Source: Rhodosalinus sp046542825 (GTDB lineage: Bacteria; Pseudomonadota; Alphaproteobacteria; Rhodobacterales; Rhodobacteraceae). Taken from it: 64,000 bases of DNA. Location: positions 33,077-97,076 of the forward strand of contig NZ_JBKHAQ010000001.1 in assembly GCF_046542825.1 (NCBI RefSeq), in the 5' to 3' direction. Below the pieces are notes generated by a model, which saw only the letters and a list, made by a program, of their open reading frames with translations, was not told the DNA's origin and ran no database searches. Of the stretch, positions 56,559-64,000 are shown piece after piece. A program made the translations under genes and the position numbers. The first letter of the stretch is position 1, and each line of letters begins with the position of its first letter.

Positions 56559-57430
56559 GCGGGGCGGCCGGCGGCGCGGCGCGGTCCCTGCCCTTCGACC
56601 GCGCGGCGCTTGCCCGCGCCGTGGCGCGGAAGGGGCGGGTCGTGCGCGTGGCAGTGATCCAGACGCGCGGGTCGGTCCCGCGCGAGGCCGGCGCGGCGAT
56701 GCTGGTCTGGGACGGCGGACAGGAGGGGACCATCGGCGGCGGCGCGCTGGAATGGGAGGCGGCCGCTCGGGCGCGCGAGTGCCTTGGCCGCGGACGCGAT
56801 GCGGTGGGGGCGATGCCGCTCGGCCCGGCGCTGGGTCAGTGCTGCGGCGGGGCCGTGCGGCTGCTGTGGGAGGTCTATGACGCCGACCGCCTTGCGCAGG
56901 TGCCTGAACGGGGCCGCTACGCGCGCCCGCTGCCCGGCACAGATGGCGCCACCCTTGTCGAGGAGGTCACGCCGGAGGGCCGCGCGCTCTGGATCTGGGG
57001 CGCGGGGCATGTGGGCCGCGCGCTGATCGGGGTGCTGGCGCCGCTGCCGGGCCTTTCGCTCACCTGGGCGGACACGGATGCGGCACGGTTTCCTCAGACG
57101 GTGCCGGATGGCGTTCGCGTCGTGCCGGCGCGCGATCTGCCGCATCTTGCGGGCCATGCGCCGGAGGCGGCGGAGCACCTGATCCTGACCTACAGCCACG
57201 ACATTGACCTTGCGCTCTGCGATGCGCTTTTGCGGAGGGGCTTCATCGCCTGCGGAGTGATCGGCTCCGCCACGAAACGGGCACGCTTCCGCTCTCGTCT
57301 TCTGAAGATGGGCCACGCGGAAGCCGCGGTGTCGCGACTCCGCTGCCCGATCGGGGATCCGGGCCTTGGCAAGCACCCGCAGGCCATCGCGGTGGGCGTT
57401 GCGGCTGAGATTCTGCGCGGCTCGGGATAG
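56555..57430 (+). CDS. xdhC: Xanthine dehydrogenase accessory protein XdhC
   Basis: Chaperone that binds molybdopterin, protects the sulfurated cofactor and inserts it into XdhB. The 291-residue protein has the N-terminal XdhC/CoxI motif TRGSVPREAGAAMLV and GTIGGGALEWEA, the LGQCCGGAV cysteine motif, and a C-terminal Rossmann domain (LWIWGAGHVGRALIGVLA). It overlaps xdhB by 4 bp. Confidence 0.95.
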   Translation: MSGAAGGAARSLPFDRAALARAVARKGRVVRVAVIQTRGSVPREAGAAMLVWDGGQEGTIGGGALEWEAAARARECLGRGRDAVGAMPLGPALGQCCGGAVRLLWEVYDADRLAQVPERGRYARPLPGTDGATLVEEVTPEGRALWIWGAGHVGRALIGVLAPLPGLSLTWADTDAARFPQTVPDGVRVVPARDLPHLAGHAPEAAEHLILTYSHDIDLALCDALLRRGFIACGVIGSATKRARFRSRLLKMGHAEAAVSRLRCPIGDPGLGKHPQAIAVGVAAEILRGSG

Positions 57431-58198
57431 CCCCGGGGTCGGCGGACGAAGCCCGCGCCCGATGGCGCGGCGGGCCGGCCTGTCCGGGTTTCCGCCGCGC
57501 GTGGCACGGGGGGCGGCAGATTCGATGCAGCCGCGCGCGAATCGGGGTGACGGCGACGTTCCTTTTCCCCCAGTGCGTTCCGGATGGTCGGCAAGGCACT
57601 GCTGCGCAGGCCCCATGCGTGAGGCCGCGGCCTCTGCCGCCAGGCTGGGGCACGGCCCGTGTCCTGCGCCCCTGCCTGCTGGCCACGCTCCGGGCGCTCT
57701 TGCCCGCCCTGGGTGCGCCGGGATCGCGGCCCGGCACGGCTTCTGCGTCCGCCCGCCGGATGTGCTGGCACAGGAGCTGCTCGACTGGATCGAGCGTGCG
57801 ACCGAGCGCCATGTGAGCCGGACGCGGAGCGAGCCGCCGCTGATCCCGGTCTGCGGCAAGGGCGACGCGCCGGAGTGCCCCCGCGCGGCACGCGGATCCA
57901 GCCGGGCGCGGGCGGGCTTTGCGACGGCGAGGCGCGGGTGATCTGCCTGGTCGCGCCGTGGACCGCCAGAGAGGTCTGGCAGCGCTCCAACCTGCCCGAG
58001 GAGTCGGCGATGTGCAGTTGCCGAACCGCCCCCGGGAGTGCCGCTTCCCCGGCGAGTGGACTGCGCCTGCACCTTTCACGACGCCCGGCTGCAGGAGCAG
58101 CACGCACGACTGCGACTGGCTGGCGATCCGCTTCTGGTCGGAATGCGGGAACGGGCCGCATCCGTGACCGCGTGCGCCTGCGCGCTAGACTGACTGTC
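57431..58198 (+). pseudogene. Degraded coding region after xdhC
   Basis: About 770 bp with no intact gene. Fragments look coding-like on the plus strand in different frames. One near 57740-57830 has regular helical composition (PPDVLAQELLDWIERATERH). Another, 58073-58186, runs FHDARLQEQHARLRLAGDPL to a stop. They lack starts and are offset by frameshifts, so this may be a decayed gene. I could not assign a family. Confidence 0.3.
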
Positions 58199-58420
58199 AT
58201 GCGAATCCTCTTCGCCCTTACCGTCGCAGCGCTTGTGATCCTGGGGCACGTCGGGCTCTGGACCTCGGACCGTGTGCCGGCGGAGCTCAAGGCCGACCTC
58301 ACCCGGATCAATGCCACCGCCTGGGCCGTCGTGCTGCTGCCCGCGGGGGCAGTCGCGCTCTGGCTGCGTGCGCAGCGCCGCCGAGGGCGCGAACGCCGGG
58401 AAACCGACGGCAGGGAGTGA
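58199..58420 (+). CDS. Small membrane protein
   Basis: A 73-residue protein with two hydrophobic helices (ILFALTVAALVILGHVGLW and AWAVVLLPAGAVALWL) joined by a polar loop, and a highly basic tail (RAQRRRGRERRETDG). No family is recognised. Its stop overlaps the GTG start of the next small gene. Confidence 0.6.
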   Translation: MRILFALTVAALVILGHVGLWTSDRVPAELKADLTRINATAWAVVLLPAGAVALWLRAQRRRGRERRETDGRE

Positions 58421-58707
58421 GGCATGCACCTCTCCAGGCGCCCGACCCGCCAAGGGACCGCTCGCACGCGAAGATCCTGGTGCGCCGGGAGGTGGCCCGT
58501 GCTTTCGTGGATTTCGCCGCCGCGCGCTGCGTCACGGTCGGCTCGGTCCTGTTCTTCTGGTACAGCAGCGGGACGGCGGCGATCCGGATCATGACCGTGG
58601 GCCCGGTGTGCTTCATGGCCAAGCCCACCATCCGCGCGGTGCGCGAGCTGCACGAGCCGGCGATCGGCGACGCGGCCGACCTCGCACAGCGCCTGAGCGG
58701 CGCTTGA
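58417..58707 (+). CDS. Hypothetical small membrane protein
   Basis: A 96-residue protein starting at GTG 58417, overlapping the preceding stop by 4 bp. The N-terminus is polar; a hydrophobic middle (VTVGSVLFFWYSSGTAAIRI and GPVCFM) suggests one membrane pass or hairpin. The C-terminus is soluble (VRELHEPAIGDAADLAQRL). No family recognised; translational coupling to the preceding membrane protein argues that both are real. Confidence 0.5.
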   Translation: MRHAPLQAPDPPRDRSHAKILVRREVARAFVDFAAARCVTVGSVLFFWYSSGTAAIRIMTVGPVCFMAKPTIRAVRELHEPAIGDAADLAQRLSGA

Positions 58708-58758
58708 CCCGCCCCGCGCGCTCCGTCTAGGGGCGGCGCGTGCCGACCGGAGACGCCG

Positions 58759-59634
58759 ATGCCGCAGAGCCTGACCCTTGCCGCCGCGCAGTTCGCGAGC
58801 CACATCGGCGATCTCGACGCCAATTTCGAGACGCATCACGCCTGGGTGACAGAGGCCCAGGCGTCGGGTGCCGACGTGCTGGTATTCCCGGAACTCAGCC
58901 TTGTGGGCCACTACGGGGCCGAGCGTCTGCTCGACGTCACGATGAAGCGCAACGACCCGCGGCTGCTGGCGCTGTCGCGAGCGGCGGGCGAGACGATCCT
59001 GATCGTGGGCTTCATCGAGGAAGGGCCGGCGGCGCAATTCTACAACGCCGCCGGCGTCTACAAGGCCGGGCGCTGCATCTACCTGCACCGCAAGATCAAC
59101 CTGCCCTCCTACGGCAAGCTGATCGAGACGAAATACTACGCGCAGGGCCGCTTCGTGGACACCCACGCCATCGCCGAGGACTGGCGCCTCGGACTCCTGA
59201 TCTGCGCCGACCTGTGGAACCCGGCGCTGGTGCACCTGGCCTTCTTGCATGGCGCGACGCTGCTGGTCTCGCCGATCTCCTCGGGGGTCGAGGCGGTAGG
59301 CGACGGCTTCGACAACCCCGCGGGCTGGGCGGCGACGATGCATTTCTACTCGATGATGTACGGCGCTCCCTCGGTCATGGTGAACCGCGTGGGGCCGGAG
59401 CAGGACCTGAGCTTCTGGGGCGGCTCGCGCATCCTGGGCCCTTTCGGAGAGCCGCTGGCGGTGGCAGGCACGGAGCCCGAGCTGATCGCGGCGTCGGTGG
59501 ACTATGCCGCGGTGCGGCGGGCGCGGGCCCTGCTGCCCACCGTGCGCGACAGCAACATCGGGCTGGTGGAGCGCGAGATGAACCGGCTGGTCGACCGGCT
59601 GGGCGTGCCCGACATGATCCGCGACGACGGTTGA
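58759..59634 (+). CDS. Carbon-nitrogen hydrolase (nitrilase superfamily)
   Basis: A 291-residue nitrilase-fold amidase-type enzyme. The catalytic triad is visible as Glu in VFPELSLVGHYG, Lys in YLHRKINLP, and Cys in LLICADLWNPAL. Members hydrolyse amides, nitriles or carbamoyl groups, or serve as the glutaminase domain of NAD synthetase; the substrate here is unknown. The ATG at 58759 gives the expected LTLAAAQFAS strand. Class A palindromes follow its stop. Confidence 0.9.
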   Translation: MPQSLTLAAAQFASHIGDLDANFETHHAWVTEAQASGADVLVFPELSLVGHYGAERLLDVTMKRNDPRLLALSRAAGETILIVGFIEEGPAAQFYNAAGVYKAGRCIYLHRKINLPSYGKLIETKYYAQGRFVDTHAIAEDWRLGLLICADLWNPALVHLAFLHGATLLVSPISSGVEAVGDGFDNPAGWAATMHFYSMMYGAPSVMVNRVGPEQDLSFWGGSRILGPFGEPLAVAGTEPELIAASVDYAAVRRARALLPTVRDSNIGLVEREMNRLVDRLGVPDMIRDDG

Positions 59635-59646
59635 GGCCTGCGCGCG

Positions 59647-59737
59647 GGCGATTTTTCGATCGAAAAATCGCCGCCCCGTCAACACGCTCCCGCATCCTGT
59701 TGCCGCGGCCCGAAAATTCTTCGATCGAAGAATTTTC
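59647..59737. repeat. Pair of AT-rich perfect palindromes before pheT (class A element)
   Basis: Two 26-bp perfect palindromes at 59647-59672 and 59712-59737, both centred on TTCGATCGAA and rich in A/T runs (TTTTTCGATCGAAAAA in the first). They share this core with the element at 12118-12137. They lie between the nitrilase-family gene and pheT, about 90 bp before the pheT start. Confidence 0.8.
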
Positions 59738-59828
59738 CGGGCTGGCCGGCCCGCCGGGGGCGGCCTCTTCCCCCCGCGGGCGCGATCGGCTATCCCGCGC
59801 GCGATCCGAGGCCCAAGGAACGCGCAAG

Positions 59829-62222
59829 ATGAAATTCACCCTCTCCTGGCTCAGGGACCATCTGGACACGATCGCCACGGTCGACGAGATCGCCGAGGCG
59901 CTGACCGATCTGGGCCTCGAGGTCGAGGAGGTCTTCGACCCCGCGAAGCGGCTTGCGGGCTTCACCCTGGGCAAGGTCCTTCGGGCCGATCCGCACCCCG
60001 ACGCCGACCGCCTGCGCGTCTGCCGCGTCGAGACCGACCAGGGCGAGAAGCAGATCATCTGCGGCGCGCCCAATGCGCGCGAGGGGATCATCGCGGTGAT
60101 CGCGCATCCGGGAGCCTACATCCCCGGCCTCGACACGACGATCCAGGTGGGCAGGATCCGCGGCGTCGAGAGCCAGGGCATGATGTGCTCCGAGCGCGAG
60201 ATGGAACTGTCGGACGAACACGACGGCATCATCGAGCTGCCCTCCGGTGAGGTTGGCGAACGCTTCGTCGACTGGCTGGCCGCACACGACCCGGCCAAGG
60301 TCGATCCGGTGATCGAGATCGCGATTACCCCGAACCGGCCCGACGCGCTGGGCGTGCGCGGCATCGCGCGCGACCTCGCCGCCCGCGGCCTCGGCACGCT
60401 GAAGCCGCAGGAGTCGACGCCGGTTCCCGGCGCCTTTCCCAGCCCCATCGACGTGGCCATCGACGCCGACACGCGCGACGGCTGCCCGGTCTTTGCCGGC
60501 CGGGTGATCCGGGGCGTCACCAACGGCCCCTCGCCGCAATGGCTACAGGACCGGCTGCGCGCCATCGGGCTGCGCCCGATCTCGGTGCTGGTGGACATCA
60601 CCAACTATTTCACCTTCGACCGGAACCGCCCGCTGCATGTCTTCGACGCGGGCAAGGTGGCAGGCAACCTGCGCATTCATCGCGCCGCGGGCGGCGAGGA
60701 GCTGCTGGCGCTGGATGAAAAGACCTATCGCTTCCCGAAGGGCGCCATCGTCATCTCCGACGACACCGGTCCCGAAAGCATCGCGGGCATCATGGGCGGC
60801 GATCCCACGGGCGTCACCGAGGCAACGACCGAGGTTTTCCTCGAAAGCGCCTACTGGGACACCGTGCAGATCGCGCTGACCGGCCGCGCGCTCAAAATCA
60901 ACTCTGACGCCCGCTACCGGTTCGAGCGCGGTGTCGACCCCGCCTATACCGTCAATGGGCTCGAGGACGCGACGCGCATGATCCTGGACCTCTGCGGCGG
61001 CGAACCGTCGGAGATCGTCGTCGCAGGTGGCGTGCCCGACCATTCCCGTGCCTACCGGCTGGACCCGGCGCGCGTCCGTTCGCTGGTGGGCATGGATCTG
61101 CCCGAGTGGCAGCAGCGCCAGACCCTGACCGCGCTGGGCTTCCGCCTCGACGGCGACATGGCGCATGTCCCGTCCTGGCGGCCCGACGTGATGGGGGAGG
61201 CGGACCTGGTGGAGGAAGTGGCGCGCATCGCCAGCCTCACGAAACTGCAGGGCAGGCCGCTGCCACGGCCGACCAAGGGCGTGACCGGCCCGGTGCTGAC
61301 GCCGCTGCAGCGCCGCGAACAGGCCGCGCGCCGGGCGCTGGCCGCCTCCGGCTTCAACGAGTGCGTCACATACAGCTTCGTCGCCGGCCCCGCGGCCGCG
61401 CTTTTCGGCGGCGACGACCGGCTTTTGCTGGAGAACCCGATCAGCTCCGAGATGACGCACATGCGCCCCGACGTGCTGCCGGGCCTCCTGCAGGCGGCGG
61501 CCCGCAACCAGGCGCGCGGCTTCCCGGACCTCGCCCTCTTCGAGATCGGGCCGGCGTTCCACGGCCCCGAGCCCGGCGAGCAGCACCTGCAGGTTGCGGG
61601 CCTCATGGTGGGCCGCGCGGTGCCGCGCAACGTGCACGGGCCGGCGCGCGACGCCGACGCCTTCGACGCGAAGGCCGCGGCCGAGGCGGTGCTCGCCGCG
61701 CTGGGCGCGCCCGCGGGCGTGCAGGTCCTGCGCGGCGGGGCGGAGTGGTGGCACCCGGGCCGGCACGGTCGATTCTGCCTCGGGCCGAAAAAAACGCTGG
61801 GCACTTTCGGCGAGCTGCACCCGCGCGTGCTGCAGGCGCTCGACGTGAAGGGGCCGGCGGTGGCCTTCACGCTCTGGCCCGAGGAAATTCCGGCGCCGCG
61901 CCGCGCGGGCGCCGCGCGCCCGGCGCTGGCAGCCTCCGACCTGCAGGTGGTGGAACGCGATTTCGCCTTCGTGGTTGACGCGGAGGTGGAAGCCGCCGCC
62001 CTCGTCAATGCCGCGCGGGGCGCCGACAAGGCGTTGATCGACACGGTCGAAGTGTTCGACGAGTTCTCCGGCAGCAGCCTGGGCGAGGGGCGCAAGTCGC
62101 TGGCGCTGGCCGTGCGGCTGCAGCCGCGCGACAAGACCCTGACGGAGGCCGAGATCGAGGCCGTGTCGGGCCGGATCGTCGACAAGGTCCGCGCGGCGAC
62201 GGGCGCCGAACTCCGGGGCTGA
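59829..62222 (+). CDS. pheT: Phenylalanyl-tRNA synthetase beta subunit
   Basis: Large subunit of the (alpha-beta)2 synthetase, holding the editing site and tRNA-binding domains. The 797-residue protein has the N-terminal MKFTLSWLRDHLDT, the EMAP-like tRNA-binding domain (VLRADPHPDADRLRVCRVE), B3/B4 editing region, B5, and the C-terminal ferredoxin-fold anticodon-binding domain (VERDFAFVVD and LTEAEIEAVSGRIVDKV). The ATG at 59829 gives the canonical start. pheS is not adjacent and not in the window. Confidence 0.98.
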   Translation: MKFTLSWLRDHLDTIATVDEIAEALTDLGLEVEEVFDPAKRLAGFTLGKVLRADPHPDADRLRVCRVETDQGEKQIICGAPNAREGIIAVIAHPGAYIPGLDTTIQVGRIRGVESQGMMCSEREMELSDEHDGIIELPSGEVGERFVDWLAAHDPAKVDPVIEIAITPNRPDALGVRGIARDLAARGLGTLKPQESTPVPGAFPSPIDVAIDADTRDGCPVFAGRVIRGVTNGPSPQWLQDRLRAIGLRPISVLVDITNYFTFDRNRPLHVFDAGKVAGNLRIHRAAGGEELLALDEKTYRFPKGAIVISDDTGPESIAGIMGGDPTGVTEATTEVFLESAYWDTVQIALTGRALKINSDARYRFERGVDPAYTVNGLEDATRMILDLCGGEPSEIVVAGGVPDHSRAYRLDPARVRSLVGMDLPEWQQRQTLTALGFRLDGDMAHVPSWRPDVMGEADLVEEVARIASLTKLQGRPLPRPTKGVTGPVLTPLQRREQAARRALAASGFNECVTYSFVAGPAAALFGGDDRLLLENPISSEMTHMRPDVLPGLLQAAARNQARGFPDLALFEIGPAFHGPEPGEQHLQVAGLMVGRAVPRNVHGPARDADAFDAKAAAEAVLAALGAPAGVQVLRGGAEWWHPGRHGRFCLGPKKTLGTFGELHPRVLQALDVKGPAVAFTLWPEEIPAPRRAGAARPALAASDLQVVERDFAFVVDAEVEAAALVNAARGADKALIDTVEVFDEFSGSSLGEGRKSLALAVRLQPRDKTLTEAEIEAVSGRIVDKVRAATGAELRG

Positions 62223-62309
62223 CAGCCCGCGTCCTTGCGCCCGGTCAAGGTGCGGGTCTGCCGCCCGTGCCATGGTGCATGGTGTGGCGGGGCGACGATG
62301 GAGGAACGG

Positions 62310-62966
62310 ATGTTCGAGGATCGCGAGCAGGCAGGCGAGCAACTGGCCGATCGCGTCGTGGCAGAGCGCCCGGCGCGCCCTGTGGTGCTTGCCCTGCCGC
62401 GGGGCGGCGTGCCGGTCGCGGCGGTCGTGGCACAAAGGCTGGGCGCGCCGCTCGACCTTCTGCTGGTGCGCAAACTGGGCTTGCCGGGGCACGAGGAGCT
62501 TGCCGCCGGCGCCCTGGTGGACGGCGACCCGCCGCAGGCGGTCTACAACCCCGAAGTGCTGGCGATGGCCGGCCTCGACGAACGCGACTTCGCCGGCCAG
62601 ATCGTCGACAAGACGCGCGAGATCGCGGAGCGCCGCGACCGCTGGATGTCGGGCCGCCCGCCGGTGGAACTCGCCGGGCGCACGGCCATCGTGGTGGACG
62701 ACGGCATCGCCACGGGCGCCACGATGCGGGCGGCCCTGCGCGGGCTCCGCGCGCGCAGCCCGGAAGCGGTGTGGCTTGCCGTGCCGGTGGCGCCGCCCGA
62801 CACGCTGGCGCGCCTCGCGCACGAGGCCGACAACGTCATCTGCCTGTCACGGCCGCAGGCCTTCCAGGCCGTGGGCTTCCACTATCGCCGCTTCGACCAG
62901 GTGAGCGAGGCGGAGGTGTCGCGGATACTCGCCCGTTTCGACGACCCCGACAGGAGACCCGAATGA
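62310..62966 (+). CDS. Phosphoribosyltransferase family protein
   Basis: A 218-residue protein with the type I phosphoribosyltransferase fold: ARPVVLALPRGGVPVAAVVA at the N-terminus and the PRPP loop AIVVDDGIATGATM. This two-motif pattern is common in stress-related or uncharacterised PRTases rather than housekeeping enzymes. Starts at 62235 (TTG), 62298 and 62310 are possible. I chose 62310 because GGAGGA (62300-62305) precedes it and MFEDREQAGEQLADR matches the family. It overlaps ytoQ by 4 bp. Confidence 0.88.
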   Translation: MFEDREQAGEQLADRVVAERPARPVVLALPRGGVPVAAVVAQRLGAPLDLLLVRKLGLPGHEELAAGALVDGDPPQAVYNPEVLAMAGLDERDFAGQIVDKTREIAERRDRWMSGRPPVELAGRTAIVVDDGIATGATMRAALRGLRARSPEAVWLAVPVAPPDTLARLAHEADNVICLSRPQAFQAVGFHYRRFDQVSEAEVSRILARFDDPDRRPE

Positions 62967-63409
62967 GCCTGACAGTCTATCTCGCCGGAGAGATCCATTC
63001 CGACTGGCGCGACGATGTGGAGCGAGCCGCCGATGGCCTCGGCCTGCGCTTCACCGCGCCGGTCACCGATCACGCCGCCAGCGACGACTGCGGCGTGGCG
63101 ATCCTGGGCGCGGAAGAGGACAAGTTCTGGCACGACCGCAAGGGCGCGCTGCTCAACGCCATCCGCACCCGCACCGCGCTCGAGGAGGCGGATGTCGTCG
63201 TCGTGCGCTTCGGGGAAAAATACAAGCAATGGAACGCGGCCTTCGACGCGGGCTACGCCGCGGCGCTGGGCCGTCCGCTGATCACCCTGCACCCGCCCGA
63301 GCACGACCACGCCCTCAAGGAGGTGGACGCCGCCGCAAACGCCGTCGCCCGCACGCCTGAAGAGGTCGCGCGGATCCTGCGATACGTCGTCGATGGCCGC
63401 CTGCCGTGA
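62963..63409 (+). CDS. YtoQ family protein
   Basis: A 148-residue protein of the YtoQ family, related to nucleoside 2-deoxyribosyltransferase-like folds. It begins MSLTVYLAGEIHSDWRDDV and has LGAEEDKFWHDRKGALLNAIRT and VRFGEKYKQWNAAFDAGYA. No activity is established. Its ATG overlaps the preceding stop (ATGA), so it is coupled to the phosphoribosyltransferase-like gene. Confidence 0.9.
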   Translation: MSLTVYLAGEIHSDWRDDVERAADGLGLRFTAPVTDHAASDDCGVAILGAEEDKFWHDRKGALLNAIRTRTALEEADVVVVRFGEKYKQWNAAFDAGYAAALGRPLITLHPPEHDHALKEVDAAANAVARTPEEVARILRYVVDGRLP

Positions 63410-63430
63410 CGTGACGCCGGGCTGCCCCCC

Positions 63431-63496
63431 CTTTCAATGGTCCCGAAATACCCCGGGGGTGAGGCCCGGAACGGGCCGAGGGGGCAGCGCCCCCTC
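63431..63496. repeat. Intergenic copy of the two-hairpin repeat
   Basis: A head CTTTCAATGGTCCCGAAATA and CCCCGGGGGTGAG is followed by hairpin GGCCCG-GAA-CGGGCC (63463-63477) and hairpin GAGGGGGC-AGC-GCCCCCTC (63478-63496). The layout equals that of the xdhA and xdhB copies, but the first stem has a different, still paired, sequence. It lies between the convergent ytoQ and GST genes. Confidence 0.75.
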
Positions 63497-63506
63497 CGCC
63501 GGTCCT

Positions 63507-64000
63507 TCACCCCTCGCGCGGCGGGATGTTCAACGCCCGTTGCACCGCGGGACGCGCGAGGAAACGGTTCAGGTAGCTCATCGTGCGGGGATGATCCTGC
63601 CAGCCGACCATCTCCTTCGCGCCGTAGAAGTCGAGCGCGCGCAGCCATGGCGCCAGCGCCATGTCGGCGATGGAATAGTCGCCGGCGATCCAGTCGCGCC
63701 CGTCGCCCAGCGCGGTCTCGACCACGCCCAGCAGGCGCTTCGTCTCGCCGATGTAGCGCGCGCGCGGGATCGGGTCCGCGACTTCGGAGCCCTTGAACTT
63801 CACGAAGAAGCCGAGTTGTCCGAACATCGGCCCCGGACCGCCCATCTGGAACATCAGCCACTGCAGCGCCTCGTATCGGGGCGCGCCGCCCGCGGGCAGG
63901 AACTGCCCGGTCTTGTCCGCAAGGTAGATCAGGATCGCGCCGGATTCGAAGAGACCGAGGGGCCGCCCGCCCGGCCCGTCGGGGTCGACGATCGCGGGGA
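63507..64000 (-). CDS. Glutathione S-transferase family protein (5' truncated)
   Basis: The minus-strand frame is open to the window edge, so the N-terminus is missing. The visible 164 residues include the end of the thioredoxin-like domain (LGLFESGAILIYLADKTGQF, the glutathione-contact ES motif) and the helical C-terminal domain (FGQLGFFVKFKGSEV and DWIAGDYSIADMALAPWLRAL). This resembles the YfcG/YghU/Ure2-like group. An internal ATG at 63854 is not the true start. Confidence 0.93.
   Translation of the reverse strand, partial: PAIVDPDGPGGRPLGLFESGAILIYLADKTGQFLPAGGAPRYEALQWLMFQMGGPGPMFGQLGFFVKFKGSEVADPIPRARYIGETKRLLGVVETALGDGRDWIAGDYSIADMALAPWLRALDFYGAKEMVGWQDHPRTMSYLNRFLARPAVQRALNIPPREG

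Overview
The window is chromosomal DNA from a very GC-rich alphaproteobacterium, most likely a member of the Rhodobacteraceae (Roseobacter/Rhodobacter group). Supporting marks are an F1 ATP synthase operon together with a DUF1476 zeta-type ATPase inhibitor, a Rhodobacter-type two-subunit xanthine dehydrogenase (XdhA/XdhB plus XdhC), a separate corrinoid protein and DUF1638 protein of the split methionine-synthase type, a GTTC-N7-GTTC LexA box, and an alphaproteobacterial RNase E with an acidic insert. Nearly all of the window is ordinary core genome. No transposase, integrase, phage gene, CRISPR array, rRNA or tRNA was found.

Layout. 1-5.1 kb: end of the F1 operon (atpA partial, atpG, a GT2-like gene, atpD, atpC), then an H-type lectin-domain gene. 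5.5-8.1 kb: prs, a DsbA-fold isomerase and a hydrolase. 8.2-12.0 kb (minus): pyrB, two small membrane-protein genes, a dihydroorotase-like gene lacking catalytic residues, and plsY, chained by 4-bp overlaps. 12.2-14.6 kb (plus): uracil-DNA glycosylase, LysE exporter, moaB and NUDIX gene, again overlapping. 14.7-19.6 kb: RND efflux adaptor and permease. 19.7-25.1 kb: DsbD N-domain protein, YqgE, cytochrome P450 with an overlapping membrane hydrolase, and ccdA. 25.2-31.5 kb (minus): rne with a long leader, and a DctB/DctD-like two-component pair. 31.6-35.1 kb (minus): purC-purS-adh-UDG-like-purQ. 35.3-39.4 kb: zeta subunit, homocysteine methyltransferase domain protein, an SOS-type radical SAM gene, corrinoid protein and DUF1638. 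39.5-41.8 kb: sufE, a lipoprotein and rnd. 42.4-49.5 kb (minus): a urease operon, ureD-A-J-B-[cyclase, AhpD-like, LprI-like]-C-E-F-G. 49.9-57.4 kb (plus): an ABC importer followed by xdhABC. 58.2-64 kb: small membrane proteins, a nitrilase-family hydrolase, pheT, a phosphoribosyltransferase, YtoQ and a partial GST.

How the genes work together. The divergent urease and ABC-xdh blocks look like a nitrogen-scavenging unit for purines and urea. The pur and pyr operons and prs cover nucleotide synthesis around PRPP. The ATP synthase and its probable inhibitor lie 30 kb apart.

The most unusual material is structural. Two families of short intergenic palindromes occur, as does a third two-hairpin repeat family. 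Two copies of that third family sit in frame, in inverted orientation, inside xdhA and xdhB. Other oddities are the glycosyltransferase-like gene inside the ATP synthase operon, a DctD-like regulator without GAFTGA, and the catalytically depleted dihydroorotase in a coupled pyrB-plsY operon.
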